From the NCBI GenBank assembly GCA_947561585.1, contig CANNZV010000505.1:248001-312000 (forward strand): DNA of 64,000 nt, read 5' to 3'. Under the pieces are notes generated by a model. The model ran no database searches, was not told the DNA's origin, and was given only the letters and a program-made list of their open reading frames with translations. The DNA is from Caprella mutica. Its lineage: Eukaryota; Arthropoda; Malacostraca; Amphipoda; Caprellidae. The position numbers were made by a program, and so were the translations under genes. Shown in pieces: positions 34,001 through 45,300 of this stretch; the stretch's first letter is position 1; each line of letters begins with the position of its first letter.

Positions 34001-36416
34001 AAAATAATTATAGGAAGTCACATTCGTAAAAAAAAATCTAATAACTTTTTTGTTTATATTGCATTTTTTTTTTAAATCATAAAAATAAATTACTACCATA
34101 GAAACGAAGCATTCAATCAGCAACTCTTGACGCTGTTCATCCTGAAATATATAAAGATTATTATCAATATAAGCCTTATTATTTAGAATTCTATTTTACT
34201 ATTTATTTTATATACAAAATAGTGGGTAATAACTTAACAAGTTAAGCATTAGGACTAAATTTGCTTCATATTTTGGTTGGGTCATAGAAGATTTTGATGG
34301 GTTCCGACCAGGGCCGCGGAGTCGGTAGATAAAATGTTCGACTCCGACTCCTTTATTTTGAATTTATCGACTCCAACTCCAACTCCTTTATAAATAATTT
34401 CACCGACTCCACGACTCCGACTCAAACTAACAGTTTTACAGTATTTTTATAAGCAATATTTTTAAATATTGATTTAATTCATATCTATGAGCAATAATTA
34501 GTTCTTATGAGATATTTAACATGAAGAACAACAAATAAAATGAACCTAAATTTTTGTGACTTATATCTATAGCTTGGAGTTGGGAGTCGGTACAAATTTT
34601 CGACTCCTGACTCCGACTCCACCAAAAAAAGCTTTGACTCCGACTCCACAGCCCTGGTTCCGACATAATCTTTTATGGCCCACCATAACTTCAATATCGT
34701 CACAGATAAATTTTTCTAATGTTACATAACGAAATGATACTCAGGAAGAAATATTATGGTGGGACCATCCAATTTTATGATGGGTACATAATCTTCTATG
34801 GCCCCACCATAACACCCATTTCCACTCACGATGTCGATGTGCAGAATGTGGAACCTCATGGAGACGTTAGTGGGAGTGTTAGGCAGGGAAATACTGTCGT
34901 GATTGCGGAACAATTTTGCCCGCAAGTCACTTTCCACGGAACCATCTGTGCTACCTGTGAAATGTTACAACATTAGTATGTACAATTAAATATGGTACAA
35001 CTTCTCTATTGTGAACTTTACCTAGTTCACTATAAAGGATTTAGCTACTTCACTATAGAGGGTGTGAGAAATGAATAGAAAACTGGCCTTTTCAAGGTAG
35101 ACTACCCTAAATATTTTAAAATAAATTCATTATAGCAACGTATTTCATTTACTATGTAGAAATGCATAGAAAACTAATAGCTACTTGTGGCAGACTAAAC
35201 TAAATATGTTAACACAGAGGTTTGTTCATAATCAGGATGTTTCACTATACAAGAGTTCATTATAGAGGAGTTCTACTGTATATAATACAAGGGACTCGAA
35301 GTAGCAGTCAGAAAGGAAAGTGGTTTCAATCACGAAGAGTAATTAAAAAAATGTGATCATCATATGTAATAGTTTTAATACTAAAATTAATTAATTATAA
35401 TTAATAAAAAATATAATCAATAATTTTATAATATTCATCATTATATTTCTACTTTTTTTTGTATTTGTGTAGAAATTTTTGTTTAATAAATAATCGATTT
35501 ATTAATTACGAATTAAACAAGCATCAACAAAAAAAAAATCGAAATATTAATTAAAGATAATTTAATTGAATTTTTATCAATCATAAAATTGAATTTTAAT
35601 AAAATAAATTAATTTCAATTTCAATAAATTACATTACAAATTTTTAATTAAATTAAATTTTAAATCAATTCACTAATTTTGATCAATAAAATTAAATAAA
35701 ATTATGAAAATTTTAATAAATTGATTAAATAAATTTACATATTTCAAATATCAATAGCATAATGATTTACTTTTCTGACGCCATTTCATATCGCAGTACA
35801 GAGGCTAATTACAATATTAATGGTGAAGCAAAGTCCTATTCCATGTACCTGAAATTTAATTGATTGCTTATCAGTTGCTTATCTTAGGCGGAGGAATGCA
35901 TCACCTGTCAGTCCTTCTAGAGACAAAACAGTAGTGATCTATCTGCTTAAAAAGAGAAGTGGTCTATTTGCATAGAGGCAAAATAGAAGAGATCTATTTG
36001 CATAGAGGCTGGACACTGATAAACTGCTTCTATTTGACAGACAGTTAGAGGTGTGAAACTGTTACATGTCAACTGTACATAGTGAACCTGCAAAAAAGTT
36101 AAGGTGGGGACATAGAAGATTGAACCACCCTAATCTTCTATGGCCCCACCATAACTTTCTCTCTATCAATACAATAAAAAATATGAAAATGAAAAATAAT
36201 TTTTATAAAATAGGTTGTTATAAGAAGTGAAAATATTTTTTAGAAATTTAGTACCTAGCTACCCAGTATATATTTTAGTTGCCTTAAAAGGATATTTAGT
36301 GTATAATGTAGCACTTAACTGTTAATAATAACACTTACCTGTTAATAATAACACTTACCTGTTAGAGTGAACAGGAGAAAGCAGACTACTGCTACGAAGC
36401 AATTGAGGGATGCCAT
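31005..36416 (-). CDS. nicotinic acetylcholine receptor-like subunit, non-alpha type, nine exons, complete
   Basis: Predicted Cys-loop receptor subunit. Exons in order: 36416-36359 (signal peptide MASLNCFVAVVCFLLFTLT), 34954-34830, 34141-34097, 33922-33816, 33711-33495, 33315-33156, 33009-32857, 32529-32363 and 31259-31005. All borders are GT-AG and all phases fit, for 428 codons plus stop. Motifs: loop A WTPDITVFN, Cys-loop with 13 residues between cysteines (CTLDLTYWPNDVQNC), GSWAHS at loop B, and M2 starting VEK with the usual Glu. Loop C has no CC pair, so it is a beta-like or accessory subunit. M3 is in exon 8 and M4 in exon 9. About 38 residues follow M4, longer than in the tandem genes. 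Exons 7 and 8 have exactly the same lengths (153 and 167 nt) as the matching exons of genes 1-3. A CTTTTCAG acceptor 17 bases upstream of the ATG suggests a 5' UTR intron. Intron 8 contains the splice-donor minisatellite. Confidence 0.88.
31601..32380 (-). repeat. 20-bp minisatellite made of the exon 8 splice-donor junction, about 39 copies
   Basis: In gene orientation the unit is GTTACAGACAACTG followed by GTGAGT. That is the last 14 bases of exon 8 plus the first 6 bases of intron 8. The copy nearest the exon is the genuine junction (donor at 32362). About 38 further copies run into the intron. Almost all keep GTGAGT; variation is mostly at two positions of the exonic part. At least one copy near 31720 has lost the exact donor. 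Confidence 0.97.
34264..34692. mobile_element. hairpin MITE split by the hAT-like insertion
   Basis: TTGGTTGGGTCATAGAAGAT on the left and ATCTTTTATGGCCCACCATA on the right are the two arms of the GGTGGGGCCATAGAAG family, separated by the nested 348-bp element. Confidence 0.75.
34309..34656. mobile_element. hAT-like MITE inserted inside another MITE
   Basis: This 348-bp element has ends CAGGGCCGCGGAGTCGG and CCGACTCCACAGCCCTG and many internal GACTCCGACTCC motifs. It is flanked by a perfect 8-bp duplication, GTTCCGAC (34301-34308 and 34657-34664), the length made by hAT transposases. It sits in intron 2 of the - strand receptor gene and splits a hairpin MITE of the GGTGGGGCCATAGAAG family. 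Confidence 0.85.
34754..34812. mobile_element. hairpin MITE copy next to exon 2 of the - strand gene
   Basis: TTATGGTGGGACCAT and the complementary ATGGCCCCACCATAA flank a short centre. It ends only about 18 bases from the splice donor of exon 2 (34830). Confidence 0.75.
35278..35345 (+). repeat. dispersed repeat family R, copy 2 (short)
   Basis: ACAAGGGACTCGAAGTAGCA and GAAAGGAAAGTGG match the other copies of the family. Confidence 0.6.
36100..36170. mobile_element. hairpin MITE copy
   Basis: Arms are AAGGTGGGGACATAGAAGAT and ATCTTCTATGGCCCCACCAT. It lies in intron 1 of the - strand receptor gene. Confidence 0.75.
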
Positions 36417-36484
36417 TTTTTCTACAGTCGGATCTGAAAAGGAGAATTTTATTGAAAATGTAAAAAAAAAATTACCCAAAGAGA

Positions 36485-36560
36485 AAGTTATGGTGGGGCT
36501 ATAAAAGATTAGGAAGGTCTGTATTCAATATTATGTGACACACCAATAACTTTCTATCTG
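36485..36560. mobile_element. hairpin MITE copy, diverged right arm
   Basis: The left arm GTTATGGTGGGGCTATAAAA is clear. The right arm retains only ACACCAATAACTTTCT. It lies just upstream of the - strand gene. Confidence 0.6.
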
Positions 36561-37159
36561 TGTTATGATTTTTATTTTAATTACGGAATATTTATTAGTT
36601 AGTAAAAAATTTTGTTATCCATTAAAATTATTTCTTGAAATTATTCACATGTGAATTAAATAGGCTATAATATTTGTGTTACAAATATTTCTTTATGATT
36701 ACAAATATTTTGAATTTTTATAAAAGACTATATAATATATTCACATGAACGTAAGAAATAAAAATGGAGTTTCTATTTATAATAAATTTCAATTATTTTA
36801 TATGTAATAAGATAGTTTGTTTATTTAAAATCTTATTCCGAGATTGATTTAAGATAAAATACTATAACTACAAAGCTACTATACCAACTTATTAATAAAA
36901 TAGATAGCATTGAGATAAACCTAAGCACTTATCTTTTTAATGGGATATTAATTCCTGACAATGAAAGGATGCTAAATTTGGCTAGTGTTACAATATTGGA
37001 CAGTATCGGCCAGAAGATGGAGAGAACGTCAAGAAGATGGAGAGATATGGAGAGAAGATGGAGAGATATGGAGAGGTGATGGACATAAGCAATGATGGCT
37101 AACTGACACATCAACACTTAAATTGCACTTTTAGCCTTAGTATCTATGCTGTTAACTTA

Positions 37160-37363
37160 GGGTAGGTTCCTAATTATCGGACAGTTCTACATTATCGATC
37201 ATGTGAGAAAAAAAAATTATTATTACTTTCATTAAAATTGGTATCCATGATACCTGCAGGTATCATGGATACCAATTAAAATAACAATTGAATAATTATT
37301 AATATACATTTCTTTCTTACATGAACGTAAACGTGAAACCGTGCGATAATTCAGACTTCACCC
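37160..37363. mobile_element. MITE with ATTATCG-type ends and a 42-nt central palindrome
   Basis: The ends GGGTAGGTTCCTAATTATCG and the complementary CGATAATTCAGACTTCACCC resemble those of the element at 53547. A perfect 42-nt palindrome centred on CTGCAG lies at 37236-37277. Confidence 0.55.
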
Positions 37364-37572
37364 AAAAAATTAATGGTTGTTTTGCAATTTAAATCGTAAA
37401 GAATAAAACAATTGAATATAAAATTAACTTTTAATTATATAATTTGAATACTAGCTATAATATTGTAGACACTATTTGTATGAAATCATCAAAGTTTTCA
37501 TTCGTATTAAAAAAAATAGATAAAATATAAATAACATTGGATAATAAATAATAAAAAGAATCTCATCATTAA

Positions 37573-37750
37573 ACTAGTCAATACACTAGTCATTACACTA
37601 GTCAATACACTAGTCAATACACTAGTCAATACACTAGTCAATACACTAGTCAATACACTAGTCAATACACTAGTCACTATACTAGTCAATACACTAGTCA
37701 ATATACTAGTCAAAACACTAGTCAATACACTAGTCAATACACTAGTCAAT
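37573..37750. repeat. 12-bp minisatellite ACTAGTCAATAC, about 15 copies
   Basis: Head-to-tail units with few variants. The period is a multiple of three, which creates an open frame of repeated Leu-Thr-Ser-Val on the - strand that is not a gene. Confidence 0.95.
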
Positions 37751-37824
37751 CATTCTACAGTTTCTTACCATTCAATCTCTGTCTCAGATGCAAAATTAAT
37801 TGACAGCCGAATGGTTATCTCTCT

Positions 37825-38055
37825 AGTCAAAGAGTTACCCTAATTACTGTAAAGTATAAGAGTATATAACACCAATAGTATATAGAATATAACAGTTAAA
37901 GAGTTACCCTAATTACTCTATAAGCATAAGAGTATATATCACATATAGTATATAGAATATAACAGTCAAAGAGTTACCCTAATTGGTATATAAGAATAAG
38001 AGTATATATCACATATAGTATATAGAATATAACAGTCAAAGAGTTACCCTAATTA
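37825..38055. repeat. 70-bp tandem repeat, about 3.3 copies
   Basis: GAGTTACCCTAATTA recurs at 37832, 37901, 37971 and 38041, with the intervening sequence conserved. Confidence 0.9.
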
Positions 38056-38142
38056 GTTAAGTCGAATGGATTGGGCTGATCTTCTGCCACGATATGATGA
38101 ATGGGTTGGCTAATTTCCATGCGACTACACAACCAACTCAGC

Positions 38143-38622
38143 GTTTAACCCTGTGCAACCGGGCAATGGGTGAACTAATACTTTAACCCTGTGCAACCGG
38201 GCAATGGATGAACTAATACTTTAACCCTGAGCAACCGGGCAATGGATGAACTAATACTTTAACCCTGTGCAACCGGGCAATGGATGAACTAATACTTTAA
38301 CCCTGAGCAACCGGGCAATGGATGAACTAATACTTTAACCCTGTGCAACCGGGCAATGGATGAACTAATACTTTAACCCTGTGCAACCGGGCAATGGATG
38401 AACTAATACTTTAACCCTGAGCAACCGGGCAATGGATGAACTAATACTTTAACCCTGTGCAACCGGGCAATGGATGAACTAATACTTTAACCCTGTGCAA
38501 CCGGGCAATGGATGAACTAATACTTTAACCCTGTGCAACCGGGCAATGGATGAACTAATACTTTAACCCTGTGCAACCGGGCAATGAATGAACTAATACA
38601 TTAACCCTGTGCAACCGGGTAA
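38143..38622. repeat. 38-bp minisatellite, about 12.7 copies
   Basis: Units contain AACCCTGTGCAACCGGGC and AATGGATGAACTAATACT. The array is cut at its right end by the MITE that starts at 38623. Confidence 0.95.
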
Positions 38623-38808
38623 AGGGCCGTACACACGTAGGGTTTTTAAGTCTTTCCACCAGACTTTTTGCTTAGCTCCTCCTACTTTTTCCACGAGAAT
38701 ATAAAAAAATATATATAATTATTATTAATATTCTCGTGGAAAAAGTAGGAGGAGCTAAGCAAAAAGTCTGGTGGAAAGACTTAAAAAATCCTACGTGTGT
38801 ACGGCCCT
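38623..38808. mobile_element. 186-bp near-perfect palindromic MITE, Harbinger-like
   Basis: Two arms of about 80 bp are almost exact inverted copies. They start AGGGCCGTACACACGTAGG and end with the complement, around a short AT-rich loop. TAA stands on both sides (38620-38622 and 38809-38811), matching the 3-bp target preference of PIF/Harbinger elements. Confidence 0.85.
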
Positions 38809-38950
38809 TAACAGATCAATTAATACGGTGGAAAACCTTTACAATATATTTTTACAGTGGATGTATAGTATTTAATTGTATAAATGATTATCTAGAATGT
38901 GGAGGATGAATTTGTCACTTCATTATTATATAATATATACATTCAAATAA

Positions 38951-39035
38951 TTTGTTTTGACTGTGAATAGATATTGTATGAATATTCTTCACAATGATAG
39001 GTCTCGATCCCTAGTGGAATATTATTTGTATGTTC
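38951..39035 (-). repeat. single inverted copy of the 71-bp unit arrayed at 45300
   Basis: The complement contains AATATTCCACTAGGGAT and GAAGAATATTCATACAATAT, matching the unit of the array 6.3 kb downstream. It also carries a small internal difference. Confidence 0.8.
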
Positions 39036-39399
39036 TTCCACAGACGAATTATTTTGCTATTCCTTGACTTTTATTATTCACTTTGAAAGCAGTTCTGTAA
39101 CTTTTTTACCTTTGAAACATCTTTATTGAACTAAAATAAATACAAATATACAATTAAAACATGGTGTAAAATAAGGTTCAAGCCCTTATATAAGTATTAA
39201 AAACATACTTTTCACTCATTTCAATACTAATATAATTTCTTTTAATGATATGGGCAAGTAATTCAAGTGAATCTATACACTCTCTGTTTGATAGAGGAAA
39301 TATAACCTGGAATTTACCTCCTAACTCATGCCGATTAAATCTCCGTGTGAACGGTGGTTAATTATCAAATTACTGAGTCAGGGATACACCCCTTAGGAA

Positions 39400-39945
39400 G
39401 CTGTGAAATGCTAAAGAGGTATCCACATGCTTAAGGGGTATCCACTGGCTTGAGGGGTATCCACTGGCTTAAGAGGTATCCACATGCTTAAGGGGTATCC
39501 ACATGCTTAATGGGTATCCACTGGCTTAAGAGGTATCCACATGCTTAAGGGGTATCCACATGCTTAAGGGGTATCCACATGCTTAATGGGTATCCACATG
39601 CTTAAGGGGTATCCACATGCTTAAGGGGTATCCACATGCTTAAGGGGTATCCACATGCTTAAGGGGTATCCACATGCTTAAGGGGTATCCACATGCTTAA
39701 GGGGTATCCACATGCGTAAGGGGTATCCACATGCGTAAGGGGTATCCAATGGCTTAAGAGGTATCCACATGCTTAAGGGGTATCCACATGCTTAAGGGGT
39801 ATCCACTGGCTTAAGGGGTATCCACATGCTTAAGGGGTATCCACATGCTTAAGGGGTATCCACATGCTTAAGGGGTATCCACATGCTTAAGGGGTATCCA
39901 CTGGCTTAATAGGTATCCACATGCTTAATGGGTATCCACTGGCTA
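39400..39945. repeat. 19-bp minisatellite, about 28 copies
   Basis: The unit is AAGGGGTATCCACATGCTT. A variant with ACTGGC for ACATGC is interspersed. Confidence 0.95.
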
Positions 39946-39979
39946 CCCCCAGAGAAACTTATGCTTGGTGACGCATGCA

Positions 39980-40026
39980 ATAGAAGATTAAGAGAGGATA
40001 ATCTTCTATGGCCCCACCATAACTTT
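39980..40026. mobile_element. hairpin MITE copy abutting the 19-bp array
   Basis: ATAGAAGATTAAGAG and TAATCTTCTATGGCCCCACC. The left end is truncated at the array boundary. Confidence 0.6.
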
Positions 40027-40029
40027 TTC

Positions 40030-41185
40030 TCTGGGTACCTATTAGTTAATTTAGGTTGTTCTTGAATCCACGGGGAGTCAACCCTTTGGGGGTTATTGTT
40101 TGGCTTAAAAGGGTCATTTAAGAGGTTCAAAGATCATTATCTATTAGATTAGTTATTCAATTTCCCCTTTTAAAAGCATCTAATACCATTAAATTATCTT
40201 TGTTTAGTATTTCTCATACTCAGTAATTCACCTGACCATCTTCTTCGAAAATAAACATCATCAAAATAAGATCAGTTACATCAAGGCGGCAAATTGCCTC
40301 TGGTTTGACCCAGTCAGTCCCATTAGGTTGTCAGATGGACAAAAAGAAAGAAAGGATAGGGTAAAGTGTCAGTTACCAAATGAGAGTGATGTACCGGATC
40401 AGAATTGCAATAGGGTATTAACTTATTATTAATAATTCGCATCAAAATATGAATATTAAAATATGTTCACTGCTGAATTTAACTCGATATTATATATTTT
40501 GATGCGCTTTTTAATAATCACCTGTTAGAATTTTCATACGATATCTAATTCTTTGAAATTGTTACTTAATACTCGGTTTTATTGGTTATATATTATGGTC
40601 GTAATAAATGGCTTATAGGCAAATTCTTGGTCGTAATAAACGGCTTATAGGCAAATTCTTGGTCGTTATAAACAGTTTATTGCAATAAATTATTGATCAC
40701 ATTGAGCTGCTCGATTGCTAAATGTGACAGTTGGTCGTAATAAGTGGCTTGGTTCTGAAGAACAAAATACTATTATCCGTCATATAAGTTCAAAATTACA
40801 TCATTGTTCTAAAATATTTTATGATTCCAAAACACAGAAAATGAAAATAACATAAAAAAATTATATTACAATTTAAAAAAATATAATGTTCAAATACATT
40901 GCATACAAAAGCACAAAAAGTGTTCAATATTTAATATAAATTCCCTCTAACCCCAAACTGACATCTGTCACCTGAATTGGACCAATTGTCTGCGGGGTGA
41001 GTGGTCCCTAGCGCTGGAATCCCTTGTACCGACTCCACCCAAACGCTACCGAGAAGCGAGAGAGCGATAAAGAGGACTTACAAGCGCTACACATTTCCTT
41101 ATAGGACACACTAATGGGTCACACTGTGTCCATGTGTCCAGGCACTTGTCCGGTCATTGGACTAATAAGAAGGGGACACAATGGG
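40030..41185. other. intergenic stretch with a small direct repeat
   Basis: No gene. TGGTCGTAATAAACGGCTTATAGGC-like units recur two to three times at 40590-40690 and again near 40730. A related form, TTGGTCGTATTAGGCGGCTT, is at 58485. Around 40960-41160 composition is richer in G and C without a recognisable gene. Confidence 0.45.
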
Positions 41186-41188
41186 ACA

Positions 41189-44157
41189 GCACATTAATAG
41201 GTTGGTACTATCAGTACATTGATAGGTAGGTACTATCAGCACATTAATAGGTAGGTACTATCAGCACATTGATAGGTAGGTACTATCAGCACATTGATAG
41301 TTTGTTACTATCAGCACATTGATAGGTAGGTACTATCAGCACATTGATAGTTTGTTACTATCAGCACATTGATAGTTTGTTACTATCAGCACATTGATAG
41401 TTTGTTACTATCAGCACATTGATAGTTTGTTACTATCAGCACATTGATAGTTTGTTACTATCAGCACATTGATAGGTAGGTACTATCAGCACATTGATAG
41501 TTTGTTACTATCAGCACATTGATAGTTTGTTACTATCAGCACATTGATAGTTTGTTACTATCAGCACATTGATAGTTTGTTACTATCAGCACATTGATAG
41601 GTAGGTACTATCAGCACATTGATAGTTTGTTACTATCAGCACATTGATAGGTAGGTACTATCAGCACATTGATAGGTAGGTACTATCAGCACATTGATAG
41701 GTAGGCACTATCAGCACATTGATAGTTTGTTACTATCAGCACATTGATAGTTTGTTACTATCAGCACATTGATAGTTTGTTACTATCAGCACATTGATAG
41801 TTTGTTACTATCAGCACATTGATAGGTAGGTACTATCAGCACATTGATAGGTAGGTACTATCAGCACATTGATAGGTAGGTACTATCAGCACATTGATAG
41901 GTAGGTACTATCAGCACATTGATAGGTAGGTACTATCAGCACATTGATAGGTAGGTACTATCAGCACATTGATAGGTAGGTACTATCAGCACATTGATAG
42001 TTTGTTACTATCAGCACATTGATAGTTTGTTACTATCAGCACATTGATAGTTTGTTACTATCAGCACATTGATAGGTAGGTACTATCAGCACATTGATAG
42101 GTAGGTACTATCAGCACATTGATAGGTAGGTACTATCAGCACATTGATAGTTTGTTACTATCAGTACATTGATAGTTTGTTACTATCAGCACATTGATAG
42201 GTAGGTACTATCAGCACATTGATAGGTAGGTACTATCAGCACATTGATAGTTTGTTACTATCAGCACATTGATAGTTTGTTACTATCAGCACATTGATAG
42301 TTTGTTACTATCAGCACATTGATAGGTAGGTACTATCAGCACATTGATAGGTAGGTACTATCAGCACATTGATAGGTAGGTACTATCAGCACATTGATAG
42401 GTAGGTACTATCAGCACATTGATAGGTAGGTACTATCAGCACATTGATAGTTTGTTACTATCAGCACATTGATAGGTAGGTACTATCAGCTTATTGATAG
42501 TTTGTTACTATCAGCACATTGATAGGTAGGTACTATCAGCACATTGATAGGTATGTACTATCAGCACATTGATAGGTAGGTACTATCAGTACATTGATAG
42601 TTTGTTACTATCAGCACATTGATAGTTTGTTACTATCAGCACATTGATAGTTTGTTACTATCAGCACATTGATAGGTAGGTACTATCAGCACATTGATAG
42701 GTAGGTACTATCAGCACATTGATAGTTTGTTACTATCAGCACATTGATAGTTTGTTACTATCAGCACATTGATAGGTAGGTACTATCAGCACATTGATAG
42801 GTAGGTACTATCAGCACATTGATAGTTTGTTACTATCAGCACATTGATAGTTTGTTACTATCAGCACATTGATAGGTAGGTACTATCAGCACATTGATAG
42901 TTTGTTACTATCAGCACATTGATAGGTAGGTACTATCAGCACATTGATAGGTAGGTACTATCAGCACATTGATAGTTTGTTACTATCAGCACATTGATAG
43001 TTTGTTACTATCAGCACATTGATAGGTAGGTACTATCAGCACATTGATAGTTTGTTACTATCAGCACATTGATAGTTTGTTACTATCAGCACATTGATAG
43101 TTTGTTACTATCAGCACATTGATAGGTAGGTACTATCAGCACATTGATAGTTTGTTACTATCAGCACATTGATAGGTAGGTACTATCAGCACATTGATAG
43201 GTAGGTACTATCAGCACATTGATAGTTTGTTACTATCAGCACATTGATAGTTTGTTACTATCAGCACATTGATAGGTAGGTACTATCAGCACATTGATAG
43301 GTAGGTACTATCAGCACATTGATAGTTTGTTACTATCAGTACATTGATAGTTTGTTACTATCAGCACATTGATAGGTAGGTACTATCAGCACATTGATAG
43401 GTAGGTACTATCAGCACATTGATAGTTTGTTACTATCAGCACATTGATAGTTTGTTACTATCAGCACATTGATAGTTTGTTACTATCAGCACATTGATAG
43501 GTAGGTACTATCAGCACATTGATAGGTAGGTACTATCAGCACATTGATAGGTAGGTACTATCAGCACATTGATAGGTAGGTACTATCAGCACATTGATAG
43601 GTAGGTACTATCAGCACATTGATAGTTTGTTACTATCAGCACATTGATAGGTAGGTACTATCAGCTTATTGATAGTTTGTTACTATCAGCACATTGATAG
43701 GTAGGTACTATCAGCACATTGATAGGTAGGTACTATCAGCACATTGATAGTTTGTTACTATCAGCACATTGATAGTTTGTTACTATCAGCACATTGATAG
43801 TTTGTTACTATCAGCACATTGATAGGTAGGTACTATCAGCACATTGATAGGTAGGTACTATCAGCACATTGATAGTTTGTTACTATCAGCACATTGATAG
43901 TTTGTTACTATCAGCACATTGATAGGTAGGTACTATCAGCACATTGATAGTTTGTTACTATCAGCACATTGATAGGTAGGTACTATCAGCACATTGATAG
44001 GTAGGTACTATCAGCACATTGATAGTTTGTTACTATCAGCACATTGATAGTTTGTTAATATCAGCACATTGATAGTTTGTTACTATCAGCACATTGATAG
44101 TTTGTTACTATCAGCACATTGATAGGTAGGTACTATCAGCACATTGATAGGTAGGTT
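41189..44157. repeat. 25-bp satellite-like array, about 118 copies
   Basis: Units of ACATTGATAG plus either GTAGGTACTA (type A) or TTTGTTACTA (type B) plus TCAGC. Each unit contains the inverted pair GATAG/CTATC. A and B types are arranged non-randomly. A rare TCAGCTTATT variant occurs at 42487 and 43662, 47 units apart, in the same A/B context. Confidence 0.97.
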
Positions 44158-44284
44158 GTAAAATAATAATGAAAAAAGTTGTCCAAAAATAGAATGGATC
44201 ACACATAATATATTTGGATAAAGAATTACCAATAAAGATGGTAACAAACAATTAAACCAACTTCTTGTAAAAACAACCACCAAT

Positions 44285-44545
44285 AGTTGTAAATAAAAAG
44301 CACAGTGAAGAGTTAAAACAACCATGCACCAATCGTTGTAAATAAAGTGCACAGTGAAGAGTTAAAACAACCACCAATAGTTGTAAATAAAAAGCACAGT
44401 GAAGAGTTAAAACAACCACCAATAGTTGTAAATAAAAAGCACAGTGAAGAGTTAAAACAACTACCAATAGTTGTAATTGAAGTGCACAGTGAAGGGTTAA
44501 AACAACTACCGATAGTGGTAAATAAAAAGCACAGTATATGGTTGA
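44285..44545. repeat. 45-bp minisatellite, about 5-6 copies
   Basis: Units contain CAACCACCAATAGTTGTAAA and GCACAGTGAAGAGTTAAAA. The 45-bp period keeps frames open on both strands, which explains the 76- to 99-codon frames here. Confidence 0.93.
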
Positions 44546-45300
44546 AAACATTAAACTGTACCATTTCTCTTCTTTGAATAGTGGTATTTGAAATAAAATT
44601 CATAAGTATTCACTAAGTATAATAACAACGTATTCCTTTTAAGAGCCTTACTATTTACTAAGTAACAGAACAATGAACAAAGTATTCCATTGTAGAGCAC
44701 AGTCAGTCACAAATAGTTTAGCGTCAATGGCGACACCGAAGAAAGCGTATGCATTTTTTTGTTTTGGGCGTAGCTTGATATGCTAAAAAGTAGAGCTATA
44801 CGTCTATGTACTGAGGGGCGTAATTTATAATGCTTTACTTTGATTTATATTGCCGTGCATTAAATACCCATAGAGAACTACTCACATGTGAGTAGAAAGG
44901 AGTTACTATGGTAGCTAATTAGAAAATAATTATGCAGTTAAATTTTAGGAATAATTTGAAATATATATTTTATAATTAATTGGTCATAGACATTGCATTA
45001 AATTTGAACTAAAATGAAAATACATCTTATAATTTTTTTAACGAATTTAAATGTTTTATTATAGTTGTATGAATAGATTATTTGAATATATTATACATGA
45101 AATATTTTCTAATGTTAATTGATTTAAATAAATAGATAATATTTTAACATTCTTTTAAAACTAATCTTTTTATGGAAGAAATTTGTGATAAAATTAATTT
45201 AGACATTTAAAATGAACAGAAATTTCAGAATCGATGTCACATATCTTTATATAAAAGTCAAAAATATTTATAAAAAGTTATCGTCTCTGCAAGAGAATAC
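44546..45300. other. AT-rich stretch between arrays
   Basis: No gene, RNA or repeat recognised. Confidence 0.4.

Noticed and set aside
41189..44157. CRISPR-like array (repeats of 25 bp)
   Set aside because: Units are directly adjacent with no unique spacers and only two unit types. The DNA is animal-type with spliced genes, so it is a satellite-like array.
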